A DNA stretch of 64,000 nucleotides from Alloascoidea africana (taxonomy: Eukaryota > Ascomycota > Alloascoideomycetes > Alloascoideales > Alloascoideaceae): positions 81,275-145,274 of the forward strand of contig JAKTTT010000051.1 of NCBI GenBank assembly GCA_030581615.1, read 5' to 3'. Positions 1-13,500 of the stretch are shown in pieces (position 1 is the stretch's first letter; every line of letters begins with the position of its first letter). The notes under the pieces are model-generated. The model did not search any database, was not told where the DNA came from, and saw nothing but the letters and a program-made list of their open reading frames with translations. A program made the translations under genes and the position numbers.

Positions 1-555
1 AGTAAAGTAATCGATTTCGTCATCTGAGGAGTCTTCTAGATCTCCTCGAGACTGTGCGAGCTTCTCCCATTGTGATGTTTCAGTAGAGTATCCAGATAAA
101 CCGCTGTTTGGTCGGCTGTCCCTTCTGGCATCATAACCACGTTTGCCATTCTGAAAAGTTCCAACCTGGAGCAGAATCTTACTCACTTCAAATGGCTGGG
201 TGAAGAAGACACGCGCATAGCTTCTCACAAGGTACTGTCCTACTTGACGAACGTTACCACGATCTTCCCAACTGAGGTCCACATTCAAATTGGTTTTCAT
301 CTCAAAATCAGCTTCAGATCCTATACCTCTTACTTTTGTGGTCCTAGCGCCTTGAGATTTGTCGCTGTAAGTCATTGTGTCCAGTCCAGTTCCCCATCCT
401 GTACTGCTGTTCCCTGATTTTATCAAAGCCCTTCCCTTTTCATCAAGGACACCAACACCAGGCTTGTAGACAACAGAATAGCCGGCATTAAACGTTTCCC
501 TGTTGAAATAGGGCCTTAGATTTGTCTCACTATCGCTTGCGCTGGGAGTGTTCAT
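1..555 (-). CDS. UGO1: Ugo1, mitochondrial outer-membrane fusion protein (5' part only)
   Basis: The minus-strand frame is open from the ATG at 553-555 to the window edge, giving the first 185 residues; the rest lies outside. The N-terminus carries the family signature RPYFNRETFNAGYSVVYKP (residues 13-31), then a region containing QPFEVSKILLQVG and an acidic DSSDDEIDYF stretch at the edge, the same order as in S. cerevisiae Ugo1. Ugo1 is a modified mitochondrial-carrier protein of the outer membrane that links Fzo1 and Mgm1 during mitochondrial fusion. The carrier-like membrane domain would lie beyond position 1. Identification rests on remembered similarity of the N-terminal motif and is fairly firm. 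Confidence 0.85.
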   Translation of the reverse strand, partial: MNTPSASDSETNLRPYFNRETFNAGYSVVYKPGVGVLDEKGRALIKSGNSSTGWGTGLDTMTYSDKSQGARTTKVRGIGSEADFEMKTNLNVDLSWEDRGNVRQVGQYLVRSYARVFFTQPFEVSKILLQVGTFQNGKRGYDARRDSRPNSGLSGYSTETSQWEKLAQSRGDLEDSSDDEIDYFT

Positions 556-741
556 AGTGGGAATGCAGTTTCAAAATGCGCGTTTGCGTGTAGTTACACT
601 TTTTTTGGTGAGGAGGACAGATGTGTGACACTCGGGATCGGAAAGCCCCACGGGTATGTCGCCATGACATAAAATTATCTAGCCAAAACCTACGCCTATG
701 TAGCCTCCTTTTCTCCCCCCACGCCGTATGCTCCTTACTCC

Positions 742-3117
742 TTACTCTCTCTCCAGAACAAAGTTACTGACAGATCTTTTCGACTGCACAGGCGTGTCTG
801 ATGTGTCTTGTGCCACTGTCAGACCACTGGTGGGCAGTTCGGCTGGGATTCGGGTGTGCGTGAATGACACAGACCGATTTTGCACTTTATCTCCCTGATG
901 GAATATATCAGTATACCTTCTCCTCCTTCTGGAGTTTAGATCATCTTCATTATCAATTTTGTGTAAAATTTTTGCCGAGGAAGATCCCAGGAATTCTTTG
1001 TACCTCGTCAAAACAGTCTCATTTATCTTATCTTGAAATTTGCTGTACTTTTCTTCAAGAACAGCAATTTCTTTCGATCTGAGGTCATATGCCTCACCGA
1101 GGAGATTATTGTGTTCTAGTAGTCTTGCTTTGCCTGCTTTTAACCTTTCCACCTCAGCTTTAATATTGGCTAAACAAGCTCTCTGGTCAGCTTTCAGCTT
1201 TTCTGCTTCTATCCCCAATTTTAGGATCCTAATTTGCTCCTTGTCTTGTTCATTTTCTCTCTTCACAGATTCTATTTGGGACGTTGTCTCCTTGATATGC
1301 TTGAAATTTTCAAGTTCTTTACGTACATCCGTCGTTATCATAGCTAGCTTCTCAGATATCCCTGTGCGATTTTCAATAGCTAACTGAGATAGCTGCTGCA
1401 TCACCTCTTTAATAATAGTGATTGAACTGAGAACTGATCGGTCGGTATGCTCACCTGTTTCAATACTTTCATGTAGAGTAGATATCGCAAGTACTAGATT
1501 ATTCAATCCGACGTTCAAGGATTGCCGAGTCTGCTGAACAGAATTCTCAATTTCTTTTTGTGACTCTTTTATACTGGTTTTCAACCGGGTAGCGGCAGCG
1601 GTGACCATTTTGTTAATTTGGTTATGCATCGCTTGGGAAGCATTATCTTCGTCCTTCAATAATAGTTCAAGAGAGTCGAGCTTTAGCAAAATCCCAGTGA
1701 TATCATCTGCCTTTTGTTTTTGGATATCCTCTTCTTTGCTTGAAAGTTTTAATTCGATACTCTGAACTTTCTCTTGCATGACTTTTAAATCTGATAAGGC
1801 TGTGTTCGTTTTTAGCATATTAGACCCATTCAGCATTTCTTTTATGGACGTGAGCGAAATTCCAACTTCTTTAATGGCATTAGATATATAGGTCCCCTTG
1901 TAAATAAAGTCTTCTAATGTTTTTGTAAGGCTTTTTGATTTTTCTGCTAATATAGACTTCAAATCGGCAATCGATTTGGCACTTTCTTTTTCTGCCACAG
2001 TTTGCTGTCGTTCCAAATGATTCTTGACGTCATGTATAACAAGACCAATCTGTTCTACAGATCCTTCCCTATCACGATTTTTTTCAATGATTTGAAAAAT
2101 TCGCTGTTTGAGTGGATTTATATCTTTCTGTGTCTCCGCAACACTTAAAATATGGTCTACTTCTTCTGACGCGTTTTTAACTTTCAGAACTAGATCCGAG
2201 TCATCTCGCAACACATCTGACCCATTAAGCACTTCAACAATGTTTTGTAAATCATTCTGCTTATCAGCCAATTCTCGATTCATGTTCTTTATAGCAGTAG
2301 AGCATTCTGTGAGCTGTTTCTTTTGGGCTTTGTGAACATCTTCAGCCGATTGAATCAAAGAATCCAGCCATTTCTTGTTATTGCCACTCTCAAGTATTGT
2401 AATTGTTGCCCCTTGGCGAAGATCGATAAAACTCGATTCAATTGTCTTTAGACCTGCAGTAAAACTATTCTCAAGTTCCACGAGCGACTTTTGGATTGTA
2501 GAGTCTGATGAAGACTGAATGCTAGTGACCTCCTTCCTAATGCCTTCGAAGGATGCGCTTAAAGTGTTGCTCAGCTTGTTAAGCAGCTCTTTATTGTGTT
2601 TACAGAGATTCAAGGTATCACTTTTCTTTAAAGTCTCTTCAACAAGGACTAATTTGTCGTAAATAGTGTCTGTTTGATCGTTCATATCTCTAAACAGAGA
2701 TTTGCTTGTATTTAGAGTCTTTACGAGCTCATCGTTTGTTTTGTCTAACAACAACCGTGCCGATATCGAGGATTCTAGTGACGCTTTTACATTTGACACC
2801 AATTCGTTCAATGATCCGGCGTTTGTCTTTGACTTGTCATGAAGACTTTTGAAATCATGCTGTGTTTTGCGTAAATGTCTGTCGATTTCTGAGAGTCGTT
2901 TCTGAAGAGAATGGAGTTCTGACACTACTTTGTTGATGATTGGATCGAGTGCTTCAAGTGCTTCATTTGGTATGCCCCCACTAAACGTAGTATACTTCCC
3001 ACGAGGAGAATTCCTAGGCGAATCTATAATAATCGGAGGAGGATTGCGCTTTGGATCAGAGGAATCCCACCTTTCAACGTTTAGTATATAAGTGTGGCCA
3101 CGGTTAAACCTGAGCAT
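742..3117 (-). CDS. Large coiled-coil protein of unknown function
   Basis: This is an uninterrupted 791-residue frame starting at the ATG at 3115-3117. Residues 1-50 are proline and basic rich (RNPPPIIIDSPRNSPRGKY). From about 55 to 690 the protein is almost wholly heptad-like with many Lys, Glu, Ser and Leu, typical of a long rod-like coiled coil. A basic RRRRR patch near 720 precedes a Ser/Thr-rich tail. I see no motor, kinase, transmembrane or zinc motif. Such proteins often serve as structural or tethering components at spindle poles, kinetochores or the bud neck, but nothing here chooses between these. It is read in the same direction as UGO1, 186 bp upstream of it. I do not recognise an orthologue. 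The reading frame itself is secure because of its length. Confidence 0.85.
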   Translation of the reverse strand: MLRFNRGHTYILNVERWDSSDPKRNPPPIIIDSPRNSPRGKYTTFSGGIPNEALEALDPIINKVVSELHSLQKRLSEIDRHLRKTQHDFKSLHDKSKTNAGSLNELVSNVKASLESSISARLLLDKTNDELVKTLNTSKSLFRDMNDQTDTIYDKLVLVEETLKKSDTLNLCKHNKELLNKLSNTLSASFEGIRKEVTSIQSSSDSTIQKSLVELENSFTAGLKTIESSFIDLRQGATITILESGNNKKWLDSLIQSAEDVHKAQKKQLTECSTAIKNMNRELADKQNDLQNIVEVLNGSDVLRDDSDLVLKVKNASEEVDHILSVAETQKDINPLKQRIFQIIEKNRDREGSVEQIGLVIHDVKNHLERQQTVAEKESAKSIADLKSILAEKSKSLTKTLEDFIYKGTYISNAIKEVGISLTSIKEMLNGSNMLKTNTALSDLKVMQEKVQSIELKLSSKEEDIQKQKADDITGILLKLDSLELLLKDEDNASQAMHNQINKMVTAAATRLKTSIKESQKEIENSVQQTRQSLNVGLNNLVLAISTLHESIETGEHTDRSVLSSITIIKEVMQQLSQLAIENRTGISEKLAMITTDVRKELENFKHIKETTSQIESVKRENEQDKEQIRILKLGIEAEKLKADQRACLANIKAEVERLKAGKARLLEHNNLLGEAYDLRSKEIAVLEEKYSKFQDKINETVLTRYKEFLGSSSAKILHKIDNEDDLNSRRRRRYTDIFHQGDKVQNRSVSFTHTRIPAELPTSGLTVAQDTSDTPVQSKRSVSNFVLERE

Positions 3118-4539
3118 GCATACATTGGGATTTTTGGCTCAGGGTAGTAGCTGAGACTAGTTTTTGTAGAAGATACAGCTCGCTTGAGCTCTCCAGACAT
3201 GACAGTATAGTTCAAGCACCCACTTTCTGTTTAATAAGCTATTATTCTTTGCGGCGAATCGAGCCAGGAGTTGGAGAAGAAAAGGCTAGTTGTGTCGATC
3301 TTCTCTTGAATGTTACGGTCAAACAAAAGCGATGATGGGATGTGGAATTTGTAAACAAAACATACCACGCTACAGGTGGCCTCAGCTCCTATCATCACTA
3401 CCAACTTTTCAAAAGTAACTAGAAATACAAATAACTCAAAAAGTTCAAGAAGTGAAAGATAACTTTCTAGTAAGCTTCCATTATTTCTTTGACCATTAGT
3501 ACCTCAGAAACCTACAGGTGGAAATTCCAGTCAGTTAAACGGTGCCTTTCTAGAGCACTACCACCACTGATTCTCAGCAGATGCTCCAAACAGAGAAAGT
3601 CTTTTTCTATAATGACTATGGAGAAGTGAAATAACCAAAAGGATCCAAAGATATCTTTATCTTTGAAGATACAATAGGCTTATGATTATTCCACGCCTTA
3701 CGAGGCAAACTACGTACAGAGTGGATAGACTTTAGCCATACAGTCGGTTAATCTATCGATATCTGGCTTTTAATTTTCCAAGCTATTTCGAAACAGGGAT
3801 TTATTTACAAAGGAAAAGCTAACCTTCCCTGTCGCCTATATTTTCTCCCCATTCCCTTGGATAAAAACGAACAGTGCTTTCAATCCTTTTCTCGTACAAA
3901 CTGGCTCACACCTTTGACTCTTTGTTATATCAAGACAAATGTGAATTATAATAGAATTGGAAAGCCCTAATACCACTCATCTATTGACTGTGTATGAACT
4001 TTGACTCAATTATATCCTGTATAATTTGTAAATCCTCTGTTCGCACTTTAATTGCTTTACAAATACCAGGTTACCCTCCCGTAGGCTCCTTCTCACCCAT
4101 TCGAAAATTCGCTGCTCTTCCTTCATCAATCTTCTTTGCTTCTATTTTGATCATAAGGACAAGTTATCATTGATTGAATATCCTGTTAAGATCACTTTCC
4201 AACTTGAGTGATTGTTCCCAAAATATCATTTCATAGCCTTTTGCATCTTGAGAGAGAAATCATCGTAAGTGCAATCATTCATCCCCTTTAAAATTTGCCA
4301 TCCAAGCATCATCCAAGCTGTTGATCTTATTTGCCTAGACGGTTTTAAGCTGGATGGCACAATTGTATTGATTTTATCTATCGTTATTTGGATGCAATTA
4401 CTTCATCTGTTCATATTCTAACCGCCACATTAGTCAACAGGATTCAAATTGATCTACCTTAGGCTATCTTCGAAGCAAATAATTGGTGTCATTTAACATT
4501 TGTTGTTGCCTTCCTTGTTGATCTGTTCGAGAAGTGGCT
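3118..4539. other. Divergent intergenic region
   Basis: This 1.4 kb stretch lies between the starts of the coiled-coil gene (minus) and TOM1 (plus) and must hold both promoters. It is AT-rich, and I saw no protein-like frame, tRNA or clear repeat in it. Confidence 0.5.
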
Positions 4540-7500
4540 ATGAAGATTAGCAAAGACCAATACTCTCAAAGACAGGAGCTGGTAAGTTTTTGTTTTGTAC
4601 TTTTGTCATGTCAGCAGAAATTTGGCTCTAACGGGAACGTTCGCAGGCACCCTCCCTTCAGTCTTTCATCAAGGATCTGGAAGACTGTCTTGATCAAGAG
4701 TTGATTGAAAAACTTGATGGATTTGGAAGCTCTTGGAATAGACCCCGTGGCGACCTTTGCCATTGGGTGTCGTTGCTCAATAGGATCGATGGAATTTTTG
4801 AAAGTATTGTCAAGAAATACGACATTGATAAAGAGCATTGTGTTCCCAAATGCGTTAGCGAAGATGAAGAAAAATTGCTTGTTTCAACTCTAAGTTTTAC
4901 ATGTTTACTCCTAGAGAACTGTGCAAACAGGAGCATTTACTCGAGTGCGCACTGGCTATATTGCTTGCTAAATATCATGTCGTTACCTGTTCTTTGTCAA
5001 GCAGTCAGGGCATGCATGAATATGGCCCAAAGATACACTCAGATGCGAAGTTCGAAGTACTCAGCTAGTTCAAGTGAGAAGCGTAAACTACTTGTTCTTG
5101 CTTCTGTCTTCCCACACTCAATCCTTGATCCTGTTAATGACTCCTTCAGACTTGCTGACTTTATCCAAAAGCCCGCTTCCTTCTTTCCAGCTCGTTTTGC
5201 ATCTTTTGATTTTCAGTACTTCAAAACTCCTAAGCACACAGTGCCTTTTCAAACCCCAACTAATAATGAATTGAGACATAGCAAAAGCTTTCAGTTTACG
5301 CCAGTCCGATCTTCTCATGCCAGAAATGAAGGGCCACATTCGGCTTCAAAGATTTCGCATTCACGTCCTCAACAAGACGAAGGTCTTTCGCATTGTATCT
5401 TATCTTCTGTTGAAATACAAGAGTCTTCCCTTGACAAAATGATTCAAGATGTGTGTAGTGTGATTCAAAAGGAAAATTATTTTGAAGCTGCTTTTAAATT
5501 GCTGGTTGCAAAATGTTTTCAGCCCACAGAAGCCTCTTTGAAAATGCGGGAGCAACTGGTAATCCTAAAATGTCTTGCAGTTGGATATACGGGCTGCGCT
5601 TCTCATCCAACTTCATTCAACTTAAAAATCATTGATCTAGAACCAAATCTGTTGACAGATCTTGTGGAGCTGATTCATTTGGATACCGAAGCTAATATAT
5701 TTGTACGAATTGCTGCATTAAAGGTATTTGAGTGTATGGGGCTATGGAGAAGTTGGAGCACGGATATTCTTAAGGCATTTAGTGGTAATGTTAACCATGG
5801 AGCGCTCGCCTATATTATTCGACACATAATAAAATCTATGAAAGAGAATGAGAATGTTAATGAAGAGTTTAACGTTCTGTTGTGTTCTGTCGTTCATAAT
5901 TTGGTAGAATCTCAAGGAATTGGACAACTTTTGAGTAACGGCGGAATACCCTCTCTTCTATTGCATTTCATGACTTTGCGAACTGACTATCGGCGTACTA
6001 CTGCAGCAGCAATTCAATTGACTGATCTACTCCTCTCTTCAGTTCCCAGCAATTTGGATTCATTTGTTGACAACAACGGCTTTCAACTGCTAATACAGCT
6101 TATATGCGACGAAGTGGAACTGGGATTAAGCGATGCACCTGTAAATTCTCCACCAGAGTACTGCGTTGTATCCTATATCATCTCATACAGACAATCAGTA
6201 TTGTTAAAGTCTCTGATGAAGTTTGTTATGCATTTAATTATGGCCCATAATGGCGGAGACAGAACAAGAAATCTATTTGACTCCCCACTACTCGTTGCTA
6301 TGAATAAGATCATTCTGAACCCCAAAACTTTTGGAACTGCAATAATAACAAGCACATTGAATACCATCACACTCATTATACACAACGAACCGACTTCTTT
6401 TCCTATACTAAGTGAAGCAAAAACGATCGACACTGTTCTCAACAACTTTGAGTCGCTGTTCAATATCTCAAGTGACTTGCTCATGGCTCTTCCTGAAGTC
6501 ATTGGCGCTATTTCATTGAATACCGAGGGTTTGAAGAAAGTGAAAGAATCAGATGTAATACATACATACTTCAAAATCTTTCTTATTCCTACTTATGCAA
6601 AGGAGTTGATCAAGTCAGATGTTTCGAATGCTTTAGGAACTGCTATTGACGAATTGACCAGACATTTTCCTGAGTTTGCAGAGCCAGTCTTGAAGGAAAT
6701 TGACATTCTTCTTCGTTTATTGCCTGACATGGTGAATGAAGCATATGGTGGAATTTCTTACCTCTCTTCCCAAGATTTGGCAAATGAAGTCGAATCACTC
6801 GAAAAACGGTCTTGGAAATCCAAAGACACTTACAATATAGTTGAGAACACAGTATTGTTTCTTTCAGGCTTGTTGCAGAACACGCACTTCAGCAGAATCT
6901 TTTTGGATAAGATTAATGCTGATTCATGGTTCCCGCTTTTGGTTTTTTCTAAAGCTCCCTATGACTACATTCAGAGCACTGCCTATAAGGAGTTTGTAAA
7001 TGTGACAAGAGATCTTAGCGAGACTAAAACTGCAGCAACAATGAAGGAAAGTTTCTCTTTGTTACTGGAATCATTGGAAAGTTTGGGAGAGTTTTTGGAT
7101 TGGCAAGGAGAAGGGTCCTTCTTTATCAAAGCCGAAGCATATCCAGAGGAAGGAGCTCGGACGCTACAAGAAATAAATAAGTTTAATCTGATCTTGAATA
7201 CCATTGTGAATGCATTTTTTGATCCAAGGTTATCGATTAACTCAATAAAAGCGTCAAACCTCACAGACTTGCTTTCCCAGTCAAAGTTTGGCCCAATGAT
7301 TGATCTCATCTGTAAGATGTATAACAGAGTTGTCCAGGAAGAGTGTCGTTTATTCAAGTCAACAGAGCGTGATCTGTTCATCCAAGCAAATCTGCCTAAA
7401 GATGATGATTTAGCTGTTCTTTCTGAGATCATCAATTGTTCCGCTAAGGATACTTCAAACGACGTTGAGAAGACTCCTTATTTAGGTAATCTCAAGGTGG

Positions 7501-10500
7501 TCCGGTCCATTATAACTCGGTCTATTTTCTTACTCGCAAGATGCTTTCTTGGATTAAACAAGATTCCAATGACTAGAAGATCAGATCTTACATTTAGATT
7601 CAGAAAGCAAGGAATAAAGATATCAGAGGGCATTGCCAAGTCATTGACTTTAGCTTTAAACGGAATTACTGATATTTCTGATATTTCTCAGCTTCGTCAG
7701 CTGTTGATAATCACTGCGAGCTTGCAGTATGTGCTTTTGGGGAAGATTAGAGCCCAAGATCAGCTACAAACAGTGTTTGCTATTTGCTTTTTGGAGAAAG
7801 GGGGGTTCATTAAACTGAGAGAGATCATGGAGGAACTGATTGATGGGCAAAGCTTTACTGACACTCACATACTCCAAAACCTATCAAAAAGCACCCTTTC
7901 TCAGGCCTTTGGGGAAGGCAAACTTGGAGAGTGTCAATATTATAGCGTTTCTCAAATTGTGGCAATTTTTTCCAAGATGGTGGTTAAAGAATTGGTCACA
8001 GATGTTTATCATGGGGATAGTTTGTTTGAGCGGAGAGAGGGTGAAGGCATGCATAACAAACTATCAACCAACTTTGTAACATACATGAGGATATTCTCAT
8101 TCAAAATTTTCGAAAAATTTTTGGACCATGAATCATTTTCAAAGTTTCCGACTCCAGTCGTTCGAGAGGTAATTGAAATCATAAAGCATGCGTTTGGGGG
8201 AATCTCCGAACCCGCGTCCACCAATAAACATGATACACTGAAGTCGCTCACCTGGGAAAGAATTCCTCCGTCTGAAGATAAAGTTAAGTATATCATGGAT
8301 TTGGGACACTCGGATGAGCAAGAGGTTAGAGCATCTTTGTGGAGATACCAAGACGATCTGGAATCAACGATTTCCAGCCTTTTCAAAGATAACTTGACTG
8401 CGATTAAAGAAAGGACAGCGGCTAATCCTTTCGTTAAACCAGAATTATCCCCTTTACCAGCTGCTTACGAAGGTGTAAAACCGCCATCTGTAGTAAAGAA
8501 AGAGTACAATACTTTAGAGGATTTGCGAACTCTCAGGCAACTGGACAATCAACTTATACTTGTTTCTCTTGTATCCGTTGTTCAGGATAAGAATGAAGTT
8601 GTCCATGATGTTGCCGAAGTGTTGGTGCAAACTTTTCAACAAAAATTGGCTACTGAGACTGACTTTGATGACCCGTCAGATTTTGATGAAGAAGTGATTC
8701 AAATAATATTTGGGTTGCTCGTTTCCGCTCTTGAACAAGATGATTCCTCTGAACAAGAAAGCAAAATATCGGGGCTATTACATCTTTTAGGGTTGGTAAT
8801 TCAAAAGGAACAGATAATCCTAAGTTGCCGCTACACTCTTGAGGAGGTATTGGAATTTATGATGCCATTATTATTATCAAAACAATTGCAAACAATTTGG
8901 CTACCAAAAATGTTTTTGGTTATTGAACGCCTTCTCTCTGCCTCCTTGGCTCCCCCTGTTGAGACTCCAGACATGGAGGTACAGTACTCAATAAATTTGC
9001 CAAAAAAGATCGTGAGCTTTAATTTCAATTCTTACTGTAAGAATGATATATTTGAGTTTCTTTTGAATATCAACGAACCAATTTCAGAGGAACTTGCGGT
9101 AGCAGTGGCAAGATTATTGGTGCTTTTTGGGAAGGACCATGAAAATGCGACCAAAGCGGCCCAAGCTCCAGTAATGAAGGTCCTCCTCAAGTCAATTGAA
9201 AGATTCTCGATGTCCAAAGACTCTGAGAAACTGTCTGCTGCTATTCTAATTTTGCTGAGGTATAATATGGAAAACAGTGAGATTGTGAAAACCTATGTTA
9301 CCAGGGAGATTAAATCCATTATGGATGGAAACAGGATTAGAGATCTGTTTTCTTTAATAAGAAAAGAATCTGCAATCGCTCTTCGTTCTGGTAGTATCTT
9401 TGTGGACACTGCCAAAGAAATTTTACGCTTTGAAAGGTGTGACACACCATTGTCTAGCCTGGCCATTCGAGCGCGTATCCCAGAGTCCTCGGATTCTGAA
9501 GCCAAGAATGAAGAACCAAAGAATGAAGAACCAAAGAATGATGATGTTTCTATGACAGATGCCACGACGGGTCAAGATCTGGACATAACAGTGTCAAAAA
9601 ATACTTTTCCGAATGTTTCTGGTTCTATGCAGATACTTTTGACTGAATTGGTTTCATTAAAGAGAGATGAGCTATTGGCGGATTTCAAATTGACTACAGA
9701 TAACAAGACTGAGGTAAAAAGCCATCCCAAGTTTTACTACGCTTGCTTTTTGTTACACGCGATCATCGAATTGCTATCTTCCTACAAGGAGAGCAAACAG
9801 GAATTTTTGAGCTTTTCTCGAAAACAGCTTTTTGCAGTTCAGCCTAAACCAAGAGCTGTTGCACTGAACTTTATTTTTTTCCAGCTCCTTCCGACTGAAA
9901 GCTTGGTGTCGTCTTCTGGACCCATTTATGAAAGAAGATGTACTCTGTCAATTCTATCCAAGCTAGCTCTTCTGGCATTCTTATCTACCCCTGTTTCAAG
10001 TTCCAACGATGAACAAAACACAAAGGAAGATGCCTCAATTTCCACAATTCGTCGGTTCACTGTCGATGCGCTAGCTCGTGCAATTAAAGAAGTTCACTCT
10101 TCGAACGAGCCAACCGACCAAAAATATAGCAAACTAATAGATTTTGCTGACTTGATTGAGTGTCTATTCTCTAATCGTTCCCACTCCGCTTTAGGGCAAT
10201 GTCTTGATCCGGATGCAACCTCAAAAGATAGGTACTACATTGCGCGAGCACTGATTGAGAAAGGTGTTCCAAATCTTCTGACTTCATTACTATCCGACTT
10301 GTATTTGAATCACCCCAACTCCTCCAAGATTATCAAATCTGTATTGCGATCCTTGTCACAAATAGCTTCGGTTCGTTCTCAGTACAATGAATTTTTTGAA
10401 AATGAGGGCGCAAAAGGAGATGATGAGGACAATGAATATGTGGCATCAGATGGAAGCGACGAATTTGGCGAAGATGCTGCAGGGATTTTCCGAAACTCTA

Positions 10501-13500
10501 CACTAGGGATGTATGATATGGAGGAAGCTCTCTACGATGAGGATTCCCAAGATTCAATTAATGATGAGGAAATGGACTATGATGATGACGATGACGAAGA
10601 TGAGATACAGTCTGATGTATCAGATGAGCAACCAGAAAGATATATTGGCGAGCATGAGGATGATGACGACGAGGATGACGTGGTCGACGAGGAGAGTTAT
10701 GATTCTATGGATAATGAGCCAATTCGGGTTGGCCTGATTTCTGTTTCTGAAGAATCTGATAATGAGATGGACGAAGGCTCTGGAAGCGATGAAGACCAAT
10801 CAGAAGACGAAGACAGTGAGGAAGACGGGTTCGATGGAGAATCTGACTGGGACTCCATTGAGGATGAAGACGATGATGAGGATATTAGATCGAATACCTT
10901 TGAGGAGTATCTTCATGAGTTTGATTTGAATGCAGAGGAAGAGCCCAATATTAACGACTCTGGAAGTGAAATATCCGAAGATAACTATATTGAAATTGAC
11001 GATGAATTAGATGCTAATGAGGCAATGGACTTCTTCAGAAACGGAGGCGAAAGTGATGATGAAAGTCACTCCCCAGGAAGATTTGCTGGCTTCACTCGAA
11101 ATGATCAGCGGAATTTATCTTCAAACCCTCTTCTTGTAAGACCCTCAGCAGATACTGATAGCAGACTTCTCTTTAGACGACCCGAGTTCATTTTTGACCG
11201 AGGAAATGACGTTATTAGCGTATTCGACACTACCGAGTTTAGTGATGGTGCCTCTCTGCTTAATCATATTGTCCGGCGTGTTGCATCACAGCTCAGACCA
11301 AGGGCAAATTTGAACATGACTGCCAGTGGCTATTCTACAATGACCCAACTAGAGCGGATGCTGGGCCAAGAGGAGCGACTCAGAGAGAGAAATGGTAATG
11401 CCAATTCCTCTCCCAATAGCTTTAGGTTCATGTCAGCTATTGAGAGATGGGATGAAACTTCGCGAATGTTCTCGCTGAACGGCAGTGAGCAGGATGCATT
11501 AAGACTGACTTCAACAGTTATGAACGCTATCTACCCACCAAGTCTGGTTCTAGACAAGGAAAGGAAGGCTAAAGCTGAAAAACTTCGTATTGAAAAAGAA
11601 AAGGAAAAGCAAAAGAAAGAAGCAGAGGAGAAGGAGCGACGAGAAAGGGAGCAAGCAGAGAAGGAAGCCCAAGAAACAGAACAAGCGGCCACTTCTGCTA
11701 CTACTCCAGCAGGGGGCGATAACTCTGGTATTGGTGAACATGAAGCAGAAGACAGTGAAGCCGTTGCACAGTCTGAACCGGTTTATATCCGAATAGGCGA
11801 TAGAGATGTTGACGTAAGTGGAATGGGAGTTGACCCAACGTTTTTGGAAGCAATTCCAGAGGATCTTAGAGAAGAGGCACTTTCGAACCACATAAGGGAG
11901 CGACGTGCGGCAGCTGACACTAGTGGCGAAAACATTCGAGAAATTGATCCAGAATTTTTAGAAGTGTTGCCAGATTCAATTAGAAGAGAAATAATCGCCG
12001 AAGAGCAGATGTTGAGACGACAAGAAGAGTATGAACAGGCACAAGAAAGAGCTGAAAACGATGGAGCTAATAACTCGTTTCCTGTTCCTGTTCCGCCCTT
12101 GGTATCCTTTGCTAATTCAAACCGGCCTATTGAAGTTCGCGATCTTACAAGAGGCAACGGTAATAATCAATCTCAAACAGGAAGCAAAAAGAAAGAAAAG
12201 AAGAAATCATTCTCTTCTCCACTGGTCGACAAGAATGGTGTAGCTACCTTAATAAGATTGTTGTATTTGCCTCAACAATGGAGTAAACGGGACAATTTGA
12301 ACAATCTTCTTAGTCTTTTGGCGCAAAACAAGCAAACCCGTGTGGAAATGCTAAACCTTACTGTTGGAATACTTAGAGATGGGATGGCTGACCAACATTC
12401 ACTGGAGAGGAGCTTTGTTCTGACTAGTGGAAGGGCTAAAATTCCTCTACAGCTGAATCCTAAATCTCCACGCACACCAATTACTCCATCTAAAGTGAAA
12501 GACAGCTCCCATTTACAATTCCCGTCTGATTCATCTCCTGCTATTGTCTGTAAACAGATAGTGGAAACCCTACAGTTTTTATCCTTTAAGGATTCTCATT
12601 TCCGCTACTACTTTTTATGCGAGCATGACTATCCAGCGGGTCTGAGGAAGCAAGGCAAAAGCAAAGGAAAGTCTAAAGACACAGTTTCAAAGGAAAATCG
12701 GTATCCTATCAATACATTGATTGGATTGCTGGATAATCCTATTGTTCGTGATAATTCAACGCTTATAGAGCGCATTACAAGAACATTACAGATATCCAGT
12801 AGGCCGTTGATATCCTGGAAGAAAGCAACAGAGTCTGCAACGGAGACGGAGCCTACAACAGAGCCTGCAACAGAGCCTGTAACACCAGCCAAAGAGCCTT
12901 CAGGGTCAGCCGCAGAGCCATCCTCTTCCAAAGCAGGTTTGCCTGAGGCAGAAACTGAAAAAGAAAAGGGAGGACCTCCTAAAACAAAACCATTCGATCC
13001 ACCGTATATTCCTGATCACAATCTTCAGTTAGCTGTCTCTATACTAACAGCAAATGACTGCACAAGCCAGTCTTTCCAACAAACCCTTTCGATAATGCAA
13101 AACCTTTCGGTTATTCCCAATGCTAGGAAGTTATTCCCTGTTGAATTGGGAGAGCAAGCTACTTCTATTGGCAGAAGGCTGGTAAAAGATTTAAATGACC
13201 TTGTCGGTGAGATTCAGAATACACCAAAGGGAGATGATATTCGAGGAACCACCCTCTCAAAGTTCTCTCCTGCCAGTTCAGACCAAGCCAAGCTTCTTCG
13301 AGTGTTAACAGCTCTAGATTATCTATTCGAACCAAAGAAAAAGGATGATCAGGAGCCTGCGTTGAAAGAAACGGAAACATTGACGAAACTATATGAAAGC
13401 CTCGCTTTAGGCCCACTTTGGGGATCTCTCAGTAGTTGTCTAAGGATTGTTCAAGATCGTCCAGATCTTATTCATGTGGCAACAGTCTTGCTACCACTTA

